DNA of 31,301 nt from a virus. The position numbers were made by a program, and so were the translations under genes. Below the pieces are notes generated by a model. It made no database searches, was not told the origin of the DNA, and worked only from the letters and a program-made list of their open reading frames with translations. The stretch is taken from positions 1 to 31,301 of the IMG/VR virus record IMGVR_UViG_3300012202_000008; one strand, written 5' to 3'. Positions 24,417-31,301 of this stretch are shown here, in pieces. The stretch's first letter is position 1, and each line of letters begins with the position of its first letter.

Positions 24417-25223
24417 TTGAAAGCATCAGGACCGCCATATGGACTTGTATACAAAATCACGTGTCTGGTTTCAGGGAAAAGCTACATTGGAGTGACGATA
24501 CGGAAGTTGAAAAGACGCTGGCAAGCGCACCTTCTGAGTGTCGGAAATGGGAAGGGTCATGCCATACACGCTGCGATCGCTAAGTACGGTAAAAACCAGT
24601 TCGTCATCGAAGAGGTCGCCTGTGCCATCGACAGGAACTCGCTCATGATCGCAGAACGGGAAATTATCTCCCAAGAAAATACGATCTCTCCTAACGGTTA
24701 CAATTTGACTGCCGGCGGTGAAGGAATGTTTGCACCAAGCGCTGAAACGAGACTCAAAAAGCGCAACGCTCTACTTGGGAAAAAGCAATCTTTAGAACTA
24801 ATCGAGAAACGTATTGCTTCTCGACGAGGACAGCCAAGAGACCGCGCTGCTGTGGAACAAAGTAGACTTAAGCAATTAGGAACAAAACGCAAAAGCTGGG
24901 GCAGACATACCCAGGAATCCATTCTTAAGATGAAAGAAAAATGCAAGGGTAGGAGACCCAGTCCCGCAACAACTCAAGCCGCCATTGCTGCTCTTACAGG
25001 CAGGCCACAAAGCATCGATTCTAAAATCAAGCGAAGCGTGTCCCTGAAAGCTTTCTACGCCAGCAATGAGGGAAAGGCGCTTGCTACACTAAGAGCATCA
25101 CAAAACAAGGGTCGGGTCGTCTCTTCCGAGACTAGCCTGAAAATAAGCCGAGCACTGCGAGGGAAAGTTAAACGCATTCGTGGAAAGTGCTCAAGCAGTC
25201 CAGCCCAACTTTCTCTATGGTAA
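24417..25223 (+). CDS. GIY-YIG homing endonuclease with NUMOD-like DNA-binding repeats
   Basis: This 268-residue protein starts at a TTG with GGGGAG upstream. The nuclease core runs over about residues 8-95: GLVYKITCLVSGKSYIGVT (the GIY and YIG elements), the Arg-bearing KLKRRWQAH and the Glu of IAEREIIS. Residues after about 100 are Lys/Arg-rich with repeated NUMOD3-like segments (KKRNALLGKKQSLELIEK, IKRSVSLKAFYASNEGKAL, SLKISRALRGKVKRIRGK). Such proteins cut specific sites and promote their own spread. It lies opposite to the head genes and looks A/T-richer than its neighbours, so it is a later insertion. It overlaps the next gene by 7 bases. Confidence 0.9.
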   Translation: MKASGPPYGLVYKITCLVSGKSYIGVTIRKLKRRWQAHLLSVGNGKGHAIHAAIAKYGKNQFVIEEVACAIDRNSLMIAEREIISQENTISPNGYNLTAGGEGMFAPSAETRLKKRNALLGKKQSLELIEKRIASRRGQPRDRAAVEQSRLKQLGTKRKSWGRHTQESILKMKEKCKGRRPSPATTQAAIAALTGRPQSIDSKIKRSVSLKAFYASNEGKALATLRASQNKGRVVSSETSLKISRALRGKVKRIRGKCSSSPAQLSLW

Positions 25224-25570
25224 ACGTCATGTCCCACGCGATGAAAGACTACCGGCAGCGCCGGGGGTACTCTGGAAGCAACGGGAGAATCCCTACCATA
25301 TCGCTCAAGGTCGGCAGCATCATGCTTACGGAGCGGGACAAGAAGCACTGGGGCTGGGAGATCGCCAAGCGGGTCGGGACGTCGCCCACCTCGGTATCTC
25401 AGATATTCCGCAGCTTCGAGCGCCGGGGCTGGGTCCGGTGCCACCATGAGAAAGTTAACGCCGCCACGGAATACAGGCCACCCAGGGTTCTATATGACCT
25501 CACCGCTGACGGCGTCGTCGCGATCCGCGACGCACTCATTCCGTTCCAGCATGCGCCGGTGTCAACTTAG
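25217..25570 (+). CDS. Winged-helix DNA-binding protein (PadR/MarR-like)
   Basis: This 117-residue protein contains IMLTERDKKHWGWEIAKRVG then TSPTSVSQIFRSFERRGWVR, a clear helix-turn-helix. It continues with YRPPRVLYDLTADGVVAIRD, the beta wing and C-terminal helix of PadR/MarR-type regulators. ATG at 25217 overlaps the GIY-YIG stop, so the two genes are co-transcribed; later Met codons are possible starts. Its stop TAG lies within the first of a set of 18-bp repeats. It could regulate the inserted cassette or host or phage genes; the target is unknown. Confidence 0.75.
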   Translation: MVNVMSHAMKDYRQRRGYSGSNGRIPTISLKVGSIMLTERDKKHWGWEIAKRVGTSPTSVSQIFRSFERRGWVRCHHEKVNAATEYRPPRVLYDLTADGVVAIRDALIPFQHAPVST

Positions 25571-25584
25571 TCGGCGGCTCGCTG
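25567..25584. repeat. 18-bp direct repeat, copy 1
   Basis: TTAGTCGGCGGCTCGCTG is found here and identically at 25863-25880. A diverged third copy lies at 26025-26040. Copies 1 and 2 bracket the 80-residue gene. Copy 1 includes the stop of the winged-helix gene. Confidence 0.8.
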
Positions 25585-25604
25585 ACGAGCGCTTGTCGAA
25601 CCAC

Positions 25605-25626
25605 AAGCCTACCGTGAGGTAGGCTT
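25605..25626. terminator. Hairpin between convergent genes
   Basis: AAGCCTACC-GTGA-GGTAGGCTT is a perfect 9-bp stem with a 4-base loop. It lies between the convergent winged-helix gene and the 80-residue gene and spans the latter's stop codon. No U-tract follows on either strand, so it is a weak bidirectional terminator or an mRNA end-protecting hairpin. Confidence 0.45.
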
Positions 25627-25851
25627 CCGAAGGTCCGCCCTTTCAACATAAACGCTGGTGACGTGGCCTTCGGGATTGATCGTAATCTCGATATCAACAC
25701 CACCCGCGTGCATCTCTAGATGGAGGCCGCCATCAGAACAGGGAACAGGCGTCATATTGTCGGCCGTATCGATGGCCGCTGACGTGATGGCCTTGCTTTT
25801 AGGCCCATGCCAGCCGTCGGCAAGGGCTTTGAGTTCTTCCAGGGTTGACAT
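25609..25851 (-). CDS. Small acidic protein of a widespread unknown family
   Basis: This 80-residue protein begins MSTLEELKALADGWHGPKSK. It has a pattern seen in many small bacterial proteins: L-x-x-L-x-D-G-W-x-G, then a helix, then PVPCSDGGLHLEMHAGGVDI and EITINPEGHV. ATG at 25851 is preferred because AAGGAAGG precedes it; the frame extends to 25986. The gene is bracketed by exact 18-bp repeats. Function is not known; the family often occurs in mobile or plasmid-like contexts. Confidence 0.7.
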   Translation of the reverse strand: MSTLEELKALADGWHGPKSKAITSAAIDTADNMTPVPCSDGGLHLEMHAGGVDIEITINPEGHVTSVYVERADLRKPTSR

Positions 25852-25862
25852 TGCACCTTCCT

Positions 25863-25880
25863 TTAGTCGGCGGCTCGCTG
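25863..25880. repeat. 18-bp direct repeat, copy 2
   Basis: This is an identical copy of TTAGTCGGCGGCTCGCTG. Read on the minus strand, its end abuts the ribosome site (AAGGAAGG) of the 80-residue gene. Confidence 0.8.
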
Positions 25881-26024
25881 CAAAGCCTAGAACATGGGCC
25901 ACCTTCCCAGCGACATTTGGCACGCTTCTCTGCCGATGGCGGAAGGCCAGCGCCATCATCACAAGCGCAGCTCGGCACGCGTTCAAAGGGTAGATTGCAT
26001 TCTTCCACGTATCACTTCTCTTTC

Positions 26025-26040
26025 AGTCAGCAGCTCGCTG
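26025..26040. repeat. Diverged direct repeat, copy 3
   Basis: AGTCAGCAGCTCGCTG matches copies 1 and 2 over 16 bases with two mismatches. It lies about 160 bases from copy 2. Confidence 0.5.
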
Positions 26041-26204
26041 CCCGAATCGTGCATGGGCGAGGCGTGTTAGATCATCCGGCAGCCATCTGTTCGGTCTGTT
26101 TGGTCCGGACCACACCGCACCGCTGGCGTTTGGCCCCCTATCGAAAGGGCGTTACGTGAGGCGCGCGCCGCCTCATGCCTCTCCACACCACTGCGCCCAT
26201 ACAC

Positions 26205-26218
26205 GAAGTCTAGACTTC
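26205..26218. promoter_or_regulatory. Perfect 14-bp palindrome
   Basis: GAAGTCTAGACTTC is a perfect inverted repeat with no spacer in an intergenic stretch. It could be an operator for a dimeric regulator such as the nearby winged-helix protein, but no promoter elements could be placed with confidence. Confidence 0.35.
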
Positions 26219-26528
26219 AGTCGGCGATGGCCACTCTCACCACGGCGGATGAGAGCAGTCCGCGAGCGAGCCGCCTAGCTTTAGTTCCTCGCGGGCCGGG
26301 CGCTGATCCGGCTCGGCATGCCTGGGCGCCACCTTTCGGTCGCAACGCTTACAAACTCCGACGCTCTGTTAACGCTGCGTGGCTACACGCTTCCGCGAGA
26401 ATAGCCACCGGCGTGCCGGAGGCTAAGAAAAACAGGCGACGATTTCAACACGCCGCCTGAAAGTCAATTGCTTCGATCTGGACGGACGCAGTGTCCGTAC
26501 AGTACTGCCAGCTATAGCATTTGAGATG

Positions 26529-26568
26529 CCAAAATCAAATCGGGCCTCCAGTGTGGCGGGAGGCCCGA
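26529..26568 (-). terminator. Rho-independent-like terminator after the polyprotein gene
   Basis: On the minus strand TCGGGCCTCC pairs perfectly with GGAGGCCCGA (10 bp, 9-base loop), followed by ATTTGATTTT. It is about 90 bases downstream of the prohead protease polyprotein stop. It probably ends that transcript and separates it from the accessory stretch and head genes. The 26569-26655 spacer holds nothing else convincing. Confidence 0.75.
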
Positions 26569-26655
26569 CTTCGCTCTCTGAGAGGGGATCTCTGAGATGT
26601 TGCAATTCAGGGAGGAATTCCAACCTGGTCACGCTGTCACGTCCTTGCCATGAGG

Positions 26656-29643
26656 TCAAGCGTCGACTGTTTCCCGCCTCGCCTTCCCGCCGATGGAGAA
26701 CTCCGGCAACTCGCCAGCCTTGATGCGCTTCCATACTCCTGGATCATCCACGCGAAAACCGATCCACCATCCTGTGAGTCCAAGATCGACGCCTAGCGCC
26801 TCCTGCTTCTGCTTCGTGAACATCATGGACTCGACCAGCCGGCCAACGCCCATTCGCTCGTGCATGTCGCCCTGCTGGCGGCAGTAGAGGGCGAAGTCGT
26901 AGGCGGCCTTCTCCAGCTCGTCCTCCGGGATGATGTCGTCCTGCTTGTCCACAACATCCTCGCCACCGATCGAGCAAATCGACGCCCAGCCGAACACGAG
27001 CTGCTGGTCCTCGTCGGTCTTCCGGACGTCGAACTCGATCTCCATGTCGGGTGCCTTGTTCACGGGTTCGCCCTTGCTGCCTTGATTTTCATCGGTGTGG
27101 ACGCGCGGATCGTAATCCTCGATATCGAGGTACTTGACCGTGACCGTCTTGACGCCGCTGAGCTTCGCGGCCGTCAACCTGTGGTGTCCGTCGACGATGC
27201 AGTAGCGCCCCGGGCCAATGCGCACCACAACAGGGCGCTTCTCCGTGGCGCCCTCGATCATCGACTGTATTTTCCCCGGGTCGACCCGGTCCTGGACGGC
27301 TGACAGCATGGATAACGGGATCTCCCGCTCCTCCAGCGAATCCTGGTCCGTCAGCGCCGCCAGCACCCGCTCCTTCTGATCGTTGCGCAGATCGGAGAAG
27401 AAATACTGGTCGTACGGGAACGGCGACCTCGCGTTCTGGTCGTCCAACGGGATGAGCTGGAGCGATACGTTGACCTGGTCCGTTGGCTTGGCGATGGACG
27501 ACGTGCTACCCCCCAGTTTGGCCAGTTCCGCATCGAGGAACTCGTGGACGCCGTCCGACTCCAGCCATGTCTTGCGCATCCAACCGTCCTTGGTCTTGCT
27601 CCATCCGTTCTTGACGGCGGTCCATGCCTGCCGGATAGCAGATTTTTCGGACTGCCCCGCCTTGATGCGGTCGTTCGCCACCTTCCTCCAGACGGTCTGC
27701 GCCTCCTGCGGCAGGACGTTCCTGACGCCGTCCGGGAGTTCGGCGTTGCTGCCCAACACCTTGCCGACTTTCGCCTCTCCATGGTCTTCCTTGGCGCTCC
27801 TGAGGGCATTCTGGAGTTCGTCGGTGCTGAATTCCATTTCCACGAAGTCGCCGGGGTCCTCGCCAGCCTTCATGAACTTTTTGGCGTCGACCGTCCCGTC
27901 CGGACGCATCGCCGCGAACAGGCGCTCGTTGCGATGATGGGAAACAACCAGCATCTTCTTCTTGCCCGCCTTCTTGATGTGGCTCAGCATCGCCTGCGCG
28001 GCGCGCGCCTTGAACGTGTTGAACGACTCGCCGCCGTCCACCATCTCGTCCGGGTTCTCGACGTGCTCCAAAATACCGTCATGGGCCTCGTCCGTCGTCT
28101 GCCCGGTGAACTTGCCGAGGTTCCACGGCCGCATTCCGTAGTCATGGATGGGTTTGATCCCAACCGCCTTGCCGACGAGCTTGGACGTCTGGATGGCGCG
28201 GCCAAGATCAGAGCTGACGATGTAGCCGATGTCCTGCTTCGCCAGTTTCTCGCCGGCCTTCTCGGCGTCCTCGATGCCCTCCGCCGTCAGCGGGACGTTG
28301 TTCCAGGATCGCACCCGGTCCTTGCTCATATCGGTCTGGTTGTTGAACCGGGTCGGGCCGTGGCGCATGAACAGCACTGAAACAGTGCGCTTGCTGAGTT
28401 CGTCCCAATCCACCTTGGCTAGAACTGCATTTCCAAGCGCGGTCACAAAGTCAATGGTCGCCGCACTGGCAAGCGCATCGGCCTTGATCTTCTCCAGCGC
28501 CTTGCCGAAATCCATGGCTGGGACCGCCATGACGCGCGCACCCTTGATCTCCCCGATGGTGGTCAGGAAGTCCTTCGCCTTGCGCTTGTTGGGAGGCTGG
28601 TTGCCTAGCGCGGTGGTCGCGTGGACATCGCCGACGGTCATGTTCTTGCCCACCCTATGGATGCCTGACGCAGACAAGTGCTGCTCGATCCTCGCCATCG
28701 CGTCCCCCGTGGCTTGGTGCAGATCGCTGAGATGTTGGTGAAGCTCGACAGCCGCCTCTGCCGCCGTCTTCTGGGCAGCCACCGCAGCACTCTCAAGCTC
28801 AGGATCCTGCTCTCCGTGGTTGTCTTGATGCTCCTGGGCCACTTCCTCAGCGTAGCTAGCCTCGGTCATGGCTTGATCGAGCGTCTGGTGGGCATCATCC
28901 ACCTTGCTGGCGTGGCCAGCTATGTCGTTACCTTCGACAGCACCGTGGATATTGGCTGCTGTGCCAGATGATATCCCGCCACCCTCCGACGTCCACATCC
29001 CCTTCGCGTCCCGCGGCTCGTCCGGACTGTACGCCTTGTGCGCGGATTGCAAGCTCTGGAGATCGTCCCGCGCCTGCTGGAGCATCCGGTGGACGCCCCA
29101 GTAGAGATCCTCGCTCTTGTCCTGGCTGTGCTCACTAAGTTGACGCTGGAGGTCGTCCACCTTTTGCTGGGCATCCTTCATCTGCTTTTCGTCGCGGGCC
29201 TGCTGGCGCTCCTCCCGGCGAAGCTCAGCATCGAGATAGGTGCTCACTGATTGGCCGCGCCGACCAGCAATCCTGCCACCGGTCCTGCCGCTTTGCCTCG
29301 TCGTACCCTGGCCAGCGCCAGACCCGGTCGTCCACTTGCCCTGGTTGTCGCGGGCCTCGTCCGGAGGGCCGTCCTTCAGCACCTCGGCGAAGGACTTAGC
29401 CTTTCCGATAGCCGCGCGCGCCCTGGCGTTGGGATCGAGGGGTTCATAGTCATCGCAGTAGCCGTGGGAAGCTATCGGAGGCGCGACGTGGGTGCACGCC
29501 GGCGGGTTGCCATCAACGAACATCGAGCAGCCGGAGCACCGCTTGTCGCCGTTGGGATGGTCCTGGTAGCCGACCTTGGCGTGGGACTTAAGCTTGCGGA
29601 CTACCTGAAGTTCTATCGCCTTCGTGAAGTTGATCGCCATCAT
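26656..29643 (-). CDS. Prohead protease polyprotein (HiPIP-like, phosphatase, ChaB, ParB, XkdF)
   Basis: This 995-residue single frame has, in order: a Cys module at residues 36-63 (CSGCSMFVDGNPPACTHV...GYC) like high-potential iron-sulfur proteins; a linker with DEARDNQGKWT (95-105); a Glu/Gln-rich coiled coil (140-320) interrupted by DEPRDAKGMWT (208-218); a histidine phosphatase with FMRHGPTRFN (425-434), SSDLGRAIQTS (477-487), DGGESF (536-541) and VVSHH (566-570); a ChaB-like helix region (635-690); a ParB-like domain (723-845, with IVDGHHRLTAAKL at 816-828); and an XkdF/S78-type prohead protease (865-990, likely catalytic His in DMHER and Ser in EFSIGG). Proteolysis at the RDxxGxWT linkers could release cargo. 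It follows where a portal gene would be. The start overlaps the preceding gene. Confidence 0.85.
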   Translation of the reverse strand: MMAINFTKAIELQVVRKLKSHAKVGYQDHPNGDKRCSGCSMFVDGNPPACTHVAPPIASHGYCDDYEPLDPNARARAAIGKAKSFAEVLKDGPPDEARDNQGKWTTGSGAGQGTTRQSGRTGGRIAGRRGQSVSTYLDAELRREERQQARDEKQMKDAQQKVDDLQRQLSEHSQDKSEDLYWGVHRMLQQARDDLQSLQSAHKAYSPDEPRDAKGMWTSEGGGISSGTAANIHGAVEGNDIAGHASKVDDAHQTLDQAMTEASYAEEVAQEHQDNHGEQDPELESAAVAAQKTAAEAAVELHQHLSDLHQATGDAMARIEQHLSASGIHRVGKNMTVGDVHATTALGNQPPNKRKAKDFLTTIGEIKGARVMAVPAMDFGKALEKIKADALASAATIDFVTALGNAVLAKVDWDELSKRTVSVLFMRHGPTRFNNQTDMSKDRVRSWNNVPLTAEGIEDAEKAGEKLAKQDIGYIVSSDLGRAIQTSKLVGKAVGIKPIHDYGMRPWNLGKFTGQTTDEAHDGILEHVENPDEMVDGGESFNTFKARAAQAMLSHIKKAGKKKMLVVSHHRNERLFAAMRPDGTVDAKKFMKAGEDPGDFVEMEFSTDELQNALRSAKEDHGEAKVGKVLGSNAELPDGVRNVLPQEAQTVWRKVANDRIKAGQSEKSAIRQAWTAVKNGWSKTKDGWMRKTWLESDGVHEFLDAELAKLGGSTSSIAKPTDQVNVSLQLIPLDDQNARSPFPYDQYFFSDLRNDQKERVLAALTDQDSLEEREIPLSMLSAVQDRVDPGKIQSMIEGATEKRPVVVRIGPGRYCIVDGHHRLTAAKLSGVKTVTVKYLDIEDYDPRVHTDENQGSKGEPVNKAPDMEIEFDVRKTDEDQQLVFGWASICSIGGEDVVDKQDDIIPEDELEKAAYDFALYCRQQGDMHERMGVGRLVESMMFTKQKQEALGVDLGLTGWWIGFRVDDPGVWKRIKAGELPEFSIGGKARRETVDA

Positions 29644-29911
29644 GCACCCGATCGCAGACCCACCACCCGTGGGGGTCCTTGCCGATGCGACGATACACCA
29701 AAACCTCCCCGTCCAGCGAGAAGGTGATCGTCTTCTGGATACTGTTTACGTTCATCCAGCCGAAACCGATGCTCAGGTTATGGATGTCGATGATGATGCG
29801 GTCTGGACGTTCGGAGCTGGAGAAATGATGGACGCCGTCGTCGTCTCGGCTGACGATGATAGTCCCTGGCGATTTGTATAGGGTACTTTCCATCAATCTG
29901 ATGAGGGTCAC
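29588..29911 (-). CDS. Small protein of unknown function upstream of the polyprotein
   Basis: This 107-residue protein starts with GTG at 29911, behind GGAG (spacing eight). It includes SPGTIIVSRDDDGVHHFSSS, ITFSLDGEVLVYRRIGKDPH and GWWVCDRVHDGDQ. Its end overlaps the polyprotein start by 56 bases in a different frame, so the last 18 residues may be non-conserved. No family is recognised. Confidence 0.5.
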   Translation of the reverse strand: MTLIRLMESTLYKSPGTIIVSRDDDGVHHFSSSERPDRIIIDIHNLSIGFGWMNVNSIQKTITFSLDGEVLVYRRIGKDPHGWWVCDRVHDGDQLHEGDRTSGSPQA

Positions 29912-29921
29912 TTGCGATGCT

Positions 29922-29954
29922 CCGGCGGCAGAACAAATTGGCGGAAGCCGCCGG
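29922..29954 (-). promoter_or_regulatory. Inverted repeat upstream of the 107-residue gene
   Basis: CCGGCGGC and GCCGCCGG are exact complements separated by 17 bases, with the ribosome site GGAG at the inner edge of the 3' arm. It may influence translation of the downstream gene or be chance. The rest of 29912-30100 holds no convincing gene. Confidence 0.3.
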
Positions 29955-30100
29955 GTTTTACCTGACCTGTGGCGTTTACCCGGTCTCTGCTACGTCCTCA
30001 CCGAATCCATCCCAGAGCGAAGGCGCGTCATCGGATCACAGGACGGTCAGGCTGGTTGCCCATACAGGATTTCGCAGGTTCGGCGTCGAGGCTCAACCCC

Positions 30101-30478
30101 TTAGCCGCTAGTCCCAAGAGCGCGACTTCCGCCACGAGCATTAGCACGCATGGCGCGTTTCGTCACTGGGCCCGTCCGCAGCGGCCTGAGGGTGAGTTGA
30201 TCGACGGACATCTTCGCGTCCTTGCGGATCACCTTGTCCTCGATCCAGCGCGCGAACTCGACATCACCTTCCGAACTGTTGTACGCCGGTGCCGGATAGA
30301 AATCGCCGTCCCGCTCGATCGGCCCTCGCCCGCGCTGGAACTGGTTGAGGCAGAACGCGATGTCCAGGATGCGGTGCGCGTTGCCAATCGCCGCCTTAGC
30401 CAAGGGTCCGAGACGGTCGTAAAGTCTCATCTCGGCGTTGCTATACTGGACTACGTTCGAGCTGTCTGAAGGCAACAT
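30101..30478 (-). CDS. Small protein of unknown function
   Basis: This 125-residue protein has a helix-rich core (MRLYDRLGPLAKAAIGNAHR, ILDIAFCLNQFQ) and a basic Ala/Arg-rich end. The ATG at 30478 lies six bases after the tRNA-like element; ATG at 30430 (residue 17) is an alternative start. Both have weak ribosome sites. No family is recognised. Confidence 0.5.
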   Translation of the reverse strand: MLPSDSSNVVQYSNAEMRLYDRLGPLAKAAIGNAHRILDIAFCLNQFQRGRGPIERDGDFYPAPAYNSSEGDVEFARWIEDKVIRKDAKMSVDQLTLRPLRTGPVTKRAMRANARGGSRALGTSG

Positions 30479-30483
30479 GGCAG

Positions 30484-30566
30484 TGGACCTTGAAGGATTC
30501 GAACCAACGTTTCCGCCGGGCTCGATAGCTGGGCGACGGCGTCCTCAACCACTAGACGAAAGGCCC
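30484..30566 (-). tRNA. tRNA-like element with enlarged anticodon arm (possible pseudo-tRNA)
   Basis: Read on the minus strand, GGGCCTT pairs with AAGGTCC as a 7-bp acceptor stem, followed by TC, a Glu/Gln-like D arm GTCTAGTGGTTGAGGAC, and a T loop TTCGAAT. The anticodon arm CCGTC...GGCGG has a 17-base loop, ten more than normal, so no anticodon can be read. The T stem (GTTGG/CCTTC) has two mismatches. The total is 83 bases, no CCA encoded. It may be a decayed tRNA, an element with a small insertion, or an unusual phage tRNA. Confidence 0.45.
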
Positions 30567-30702
30567 CCGAGTGAGGGTTCCAACCCCGAGGTGTCACCCA
30601 CAACCGGCGTCTCCGTCCGCCCGGAGCAAGCCTACTCACCCATCAACGATACGCGACCTATTCGCGGTCGTTTCTCTCCGGGCTTTCGCACGGGATTATA
30701 CC

Positions 30703-30870
30703 TCAGGAGTGCGGGAGTCGCCGCCTAAGGGACCTGATTTTATCAAGTTCATCACGAACATCTGGAGAGACCAAGGCCAGGATAATCTCAACTTCTCCAT
30801 CGGAGATCGGTTCAGGCAATATCAAAACACCTGTGCCTTCTTCAGTCGGAAGGACGCCACCGTTCGCCAT
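30703..30870 (-). CDS. Small protein of unknown function (55 residues)
   Basis: MANGGVLPTEEGTGVLILPE is followed by PISDGEVEIILALVSPDVRD and a basic helix. The frame extends upstream to 30975, but that part overlaps the membrane-protein gene in another frame. ATG at 30870 has only a weak ribosome site. The sequence looks protein-like, but its role is unknown. Confidence 0.45.
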   Translation of the reverse strand: MANGGVLPTEEGTGVLILPEPISDGEVEIILALVSPDVRDELDKIRSLRRRLPHS

Positions 30871-30902
30871 GTTAAGCCACTTGCGCCCCTGCTGTGCCGA
30901 AT

Positions 30903-31013
30903 TTATCCTGGCGAGTGGGATGTAAACCACCAAACGCCAAACATAAACAATCCTGTCGCACCAATGACGCTCCAAAATCCTACAAGATGCTGGACGAAAT
31001 CGTCACACATCAT
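30903..31013 (-). CDS. Tiny single-span membrane protein (36 residues)
   Basis: MMCDDFVQHLVGFWSVIGAT then GLFMFGVWWFTSHSPG has one hydrophobic span of about 20 residues. ATG at 31013 overlaps the upstream stop as ATGA, and AGGTGG lies just before it, supporting translation. A lysis- or membrane-related role is possible given the coiled-coil gene directly upstream, but this is only inference. Confidence 0.5.
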   Translation of the reverse strand: MMCDDFVQHLVGFWSVIGATGLFMFGVWWFTSHSPG

Positions 31014-31301
31014 GCCACCTGCGCATTGATCGTCCGCGACTCCCTCAAAGCAGCGACGTGCCCACGTTGTGCATGGTCAACGTTCTGCCGCGCCTTGGCT
31101 GTTCTTTGCGTGGCGCGCGTCTCGTTAGCCTCGGCGTCGGACAGTTCCAGGTTGGCTAACGTCAGGTTGATGTGGGCGTCCTGGAGCGCGCTGCCCATGC
31201 CCTTGACTTGGACGCGCATGACGTTGATGCGCTTTTCCCGGACAACCTGGCGGGCCAACATCTGTGCATGCTCGGCGCGGGTGAGCGCGGCCTCGGCGTC
31301 C
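31010..31301 (-). CDS. Coiled-coil protein, 5' part beyond the window
   Basis: The frame is open to the right edge and ends with TGA at 31010. About 96 residues are visible: DAEAALTRAEHAQ at the edge, QVVREKRINVMRVQVKGMGS, then LTLANLELSDAEANETRATQ and a basic end. The sequence is alanine, arginine and glutamine-rich and probably helical. An internal ATG at 31261 is an alternative start. It could be a spanin-like, scaffold-like or virion internal protein; the visible part does not decide. Confidence 0.55.
   Translation of the reverse strand, partial: DAEAALTRAEHAQMLARQVVREKRINVMRVQVKGMGSALQDAHINLTLANLELSDAEANETRATQRTAKARQNVDHAQRGHVAALRESRTINAQVA

Larger units (their letters stand above)
25852..26528. 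other. Accessory intergenic stretch, no convincing larger gene
   Basis: About 680 bases hold repeat copies 2 and 3, a 14-bp palindrome and short fragmentary frames. A minus-strand GTG frame (26008 to 25799) would encode a 69-residue Cys-rich peptide overlapping the 80-residue gene, but competing frames are equally open, so I do not call it. A minus-strand fragment ending PDDLTRLAHARFGQRAAD (stop near 26024) looks protein-like yet has no clear start. This may be decayed accessory genes. Confidence 0.4.

Noticed and set aside
25799-26008. Minus-strand GTG frame encoding a Cys-rich 69-residue peptide
   Set aside because: It overlaps the 80-residue gene, has competing open frames and a weak ribosome site, so coding cannot be supported.
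30565-30600. A second tRNA suggested by a GGGTTCCAACCCC segment
   Set aside because: No acceptor, D or anticodon arms could be built around it on either strand.
1-31301. Portal, terminase, integrase or tape-measure genes
   Set aside because: No frame in the window carries their motifs; the phage assignment rests on capsid, protease, connector and tail-start genes.

Overview
The window reads as part of the late (structural) region of a tailed double-stranded DNA phage or prophage. The genes are GC-rich, tightly packed and almost all on the minus strand, so transcription runs from high to low coordinates. The host is probably a GC-rich proteobacterium, perhaps an alphaproteobacterium; this is a weak inference from composition and protein style. 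No integrase, terminase, portal or tape-measure gene is present. Terminase and portal would be expected just beyond the right edge, and the tail genes continue past the left edge.

Layout in transcription order (right to left). 31301-30101: a truncated coiled-coil protein, a 36-residue single-span membrane protein, a 55-residue protein, a tRNA-like element with an enlarged anticodon arm, and a 125-residue protein. 29911-26656: a 107-residue protein, then a 995-residue polyprotein fusing an iron-sulfur-like Cys module, a coiled coil, a histidine phosphatase, ChaB, a ParB-like domain and an XkdF-type prohead protease, closed by a strong terminator hairpin. 26528-25567: an accessory stretch with short direct repeats around an 80-residue protein. 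25570-24417: a plus-strand insertion with a GIY-YIG endonuclease and a winged-helix protein. 24342-20559: scaffold, decoration protein, a plus-strand HNH endonuclease inserted between two head genes, and the major capsid protein.

20517-13000 is mixed: small virion-like proteins, two Cys-rich zinc proteins, and glycan or methyl-transfer enzymes (a DUF115-like protein, an FkbM methyltransferase, and a methyltransferase-TPR-glycosyltransferase fusion), ending with an exported protein carrying a proline-rich linker. 13003-2640 is an adhesin, fibre and depolymerase block: a two-repeat beta protein, a beta-helix protein with a signal peptide, a family of beta-rich paralogs sharing a C-terminal Gly/Trp signature, a protein of about 20 Trp/Pro-rich repeats, a pectate-lyase-like tailspike and a fibre-tail adaptor. 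2629-1 is the neck and tail start: head-tail connector, HK97-gp10-like neck protein, tail terminator and tail tube, interleaved with two tiny membrane proteins.

The most unusual points are: (1) the prohead-protease polyprotein; (2) two essential structural genes, capsid and connector, whose family-consistent starts are AUA and AUU behind near-perfect Shine-Dalgarno sequences, the capsid one inside a possible hairpin; (3) the 20-unit W-E-I-x-P-F-Q-P repeat protein; (4) exported and glycan-active proteins embedded in a virion operon. Family assignments come from motif recognition by eye, not from database searches.
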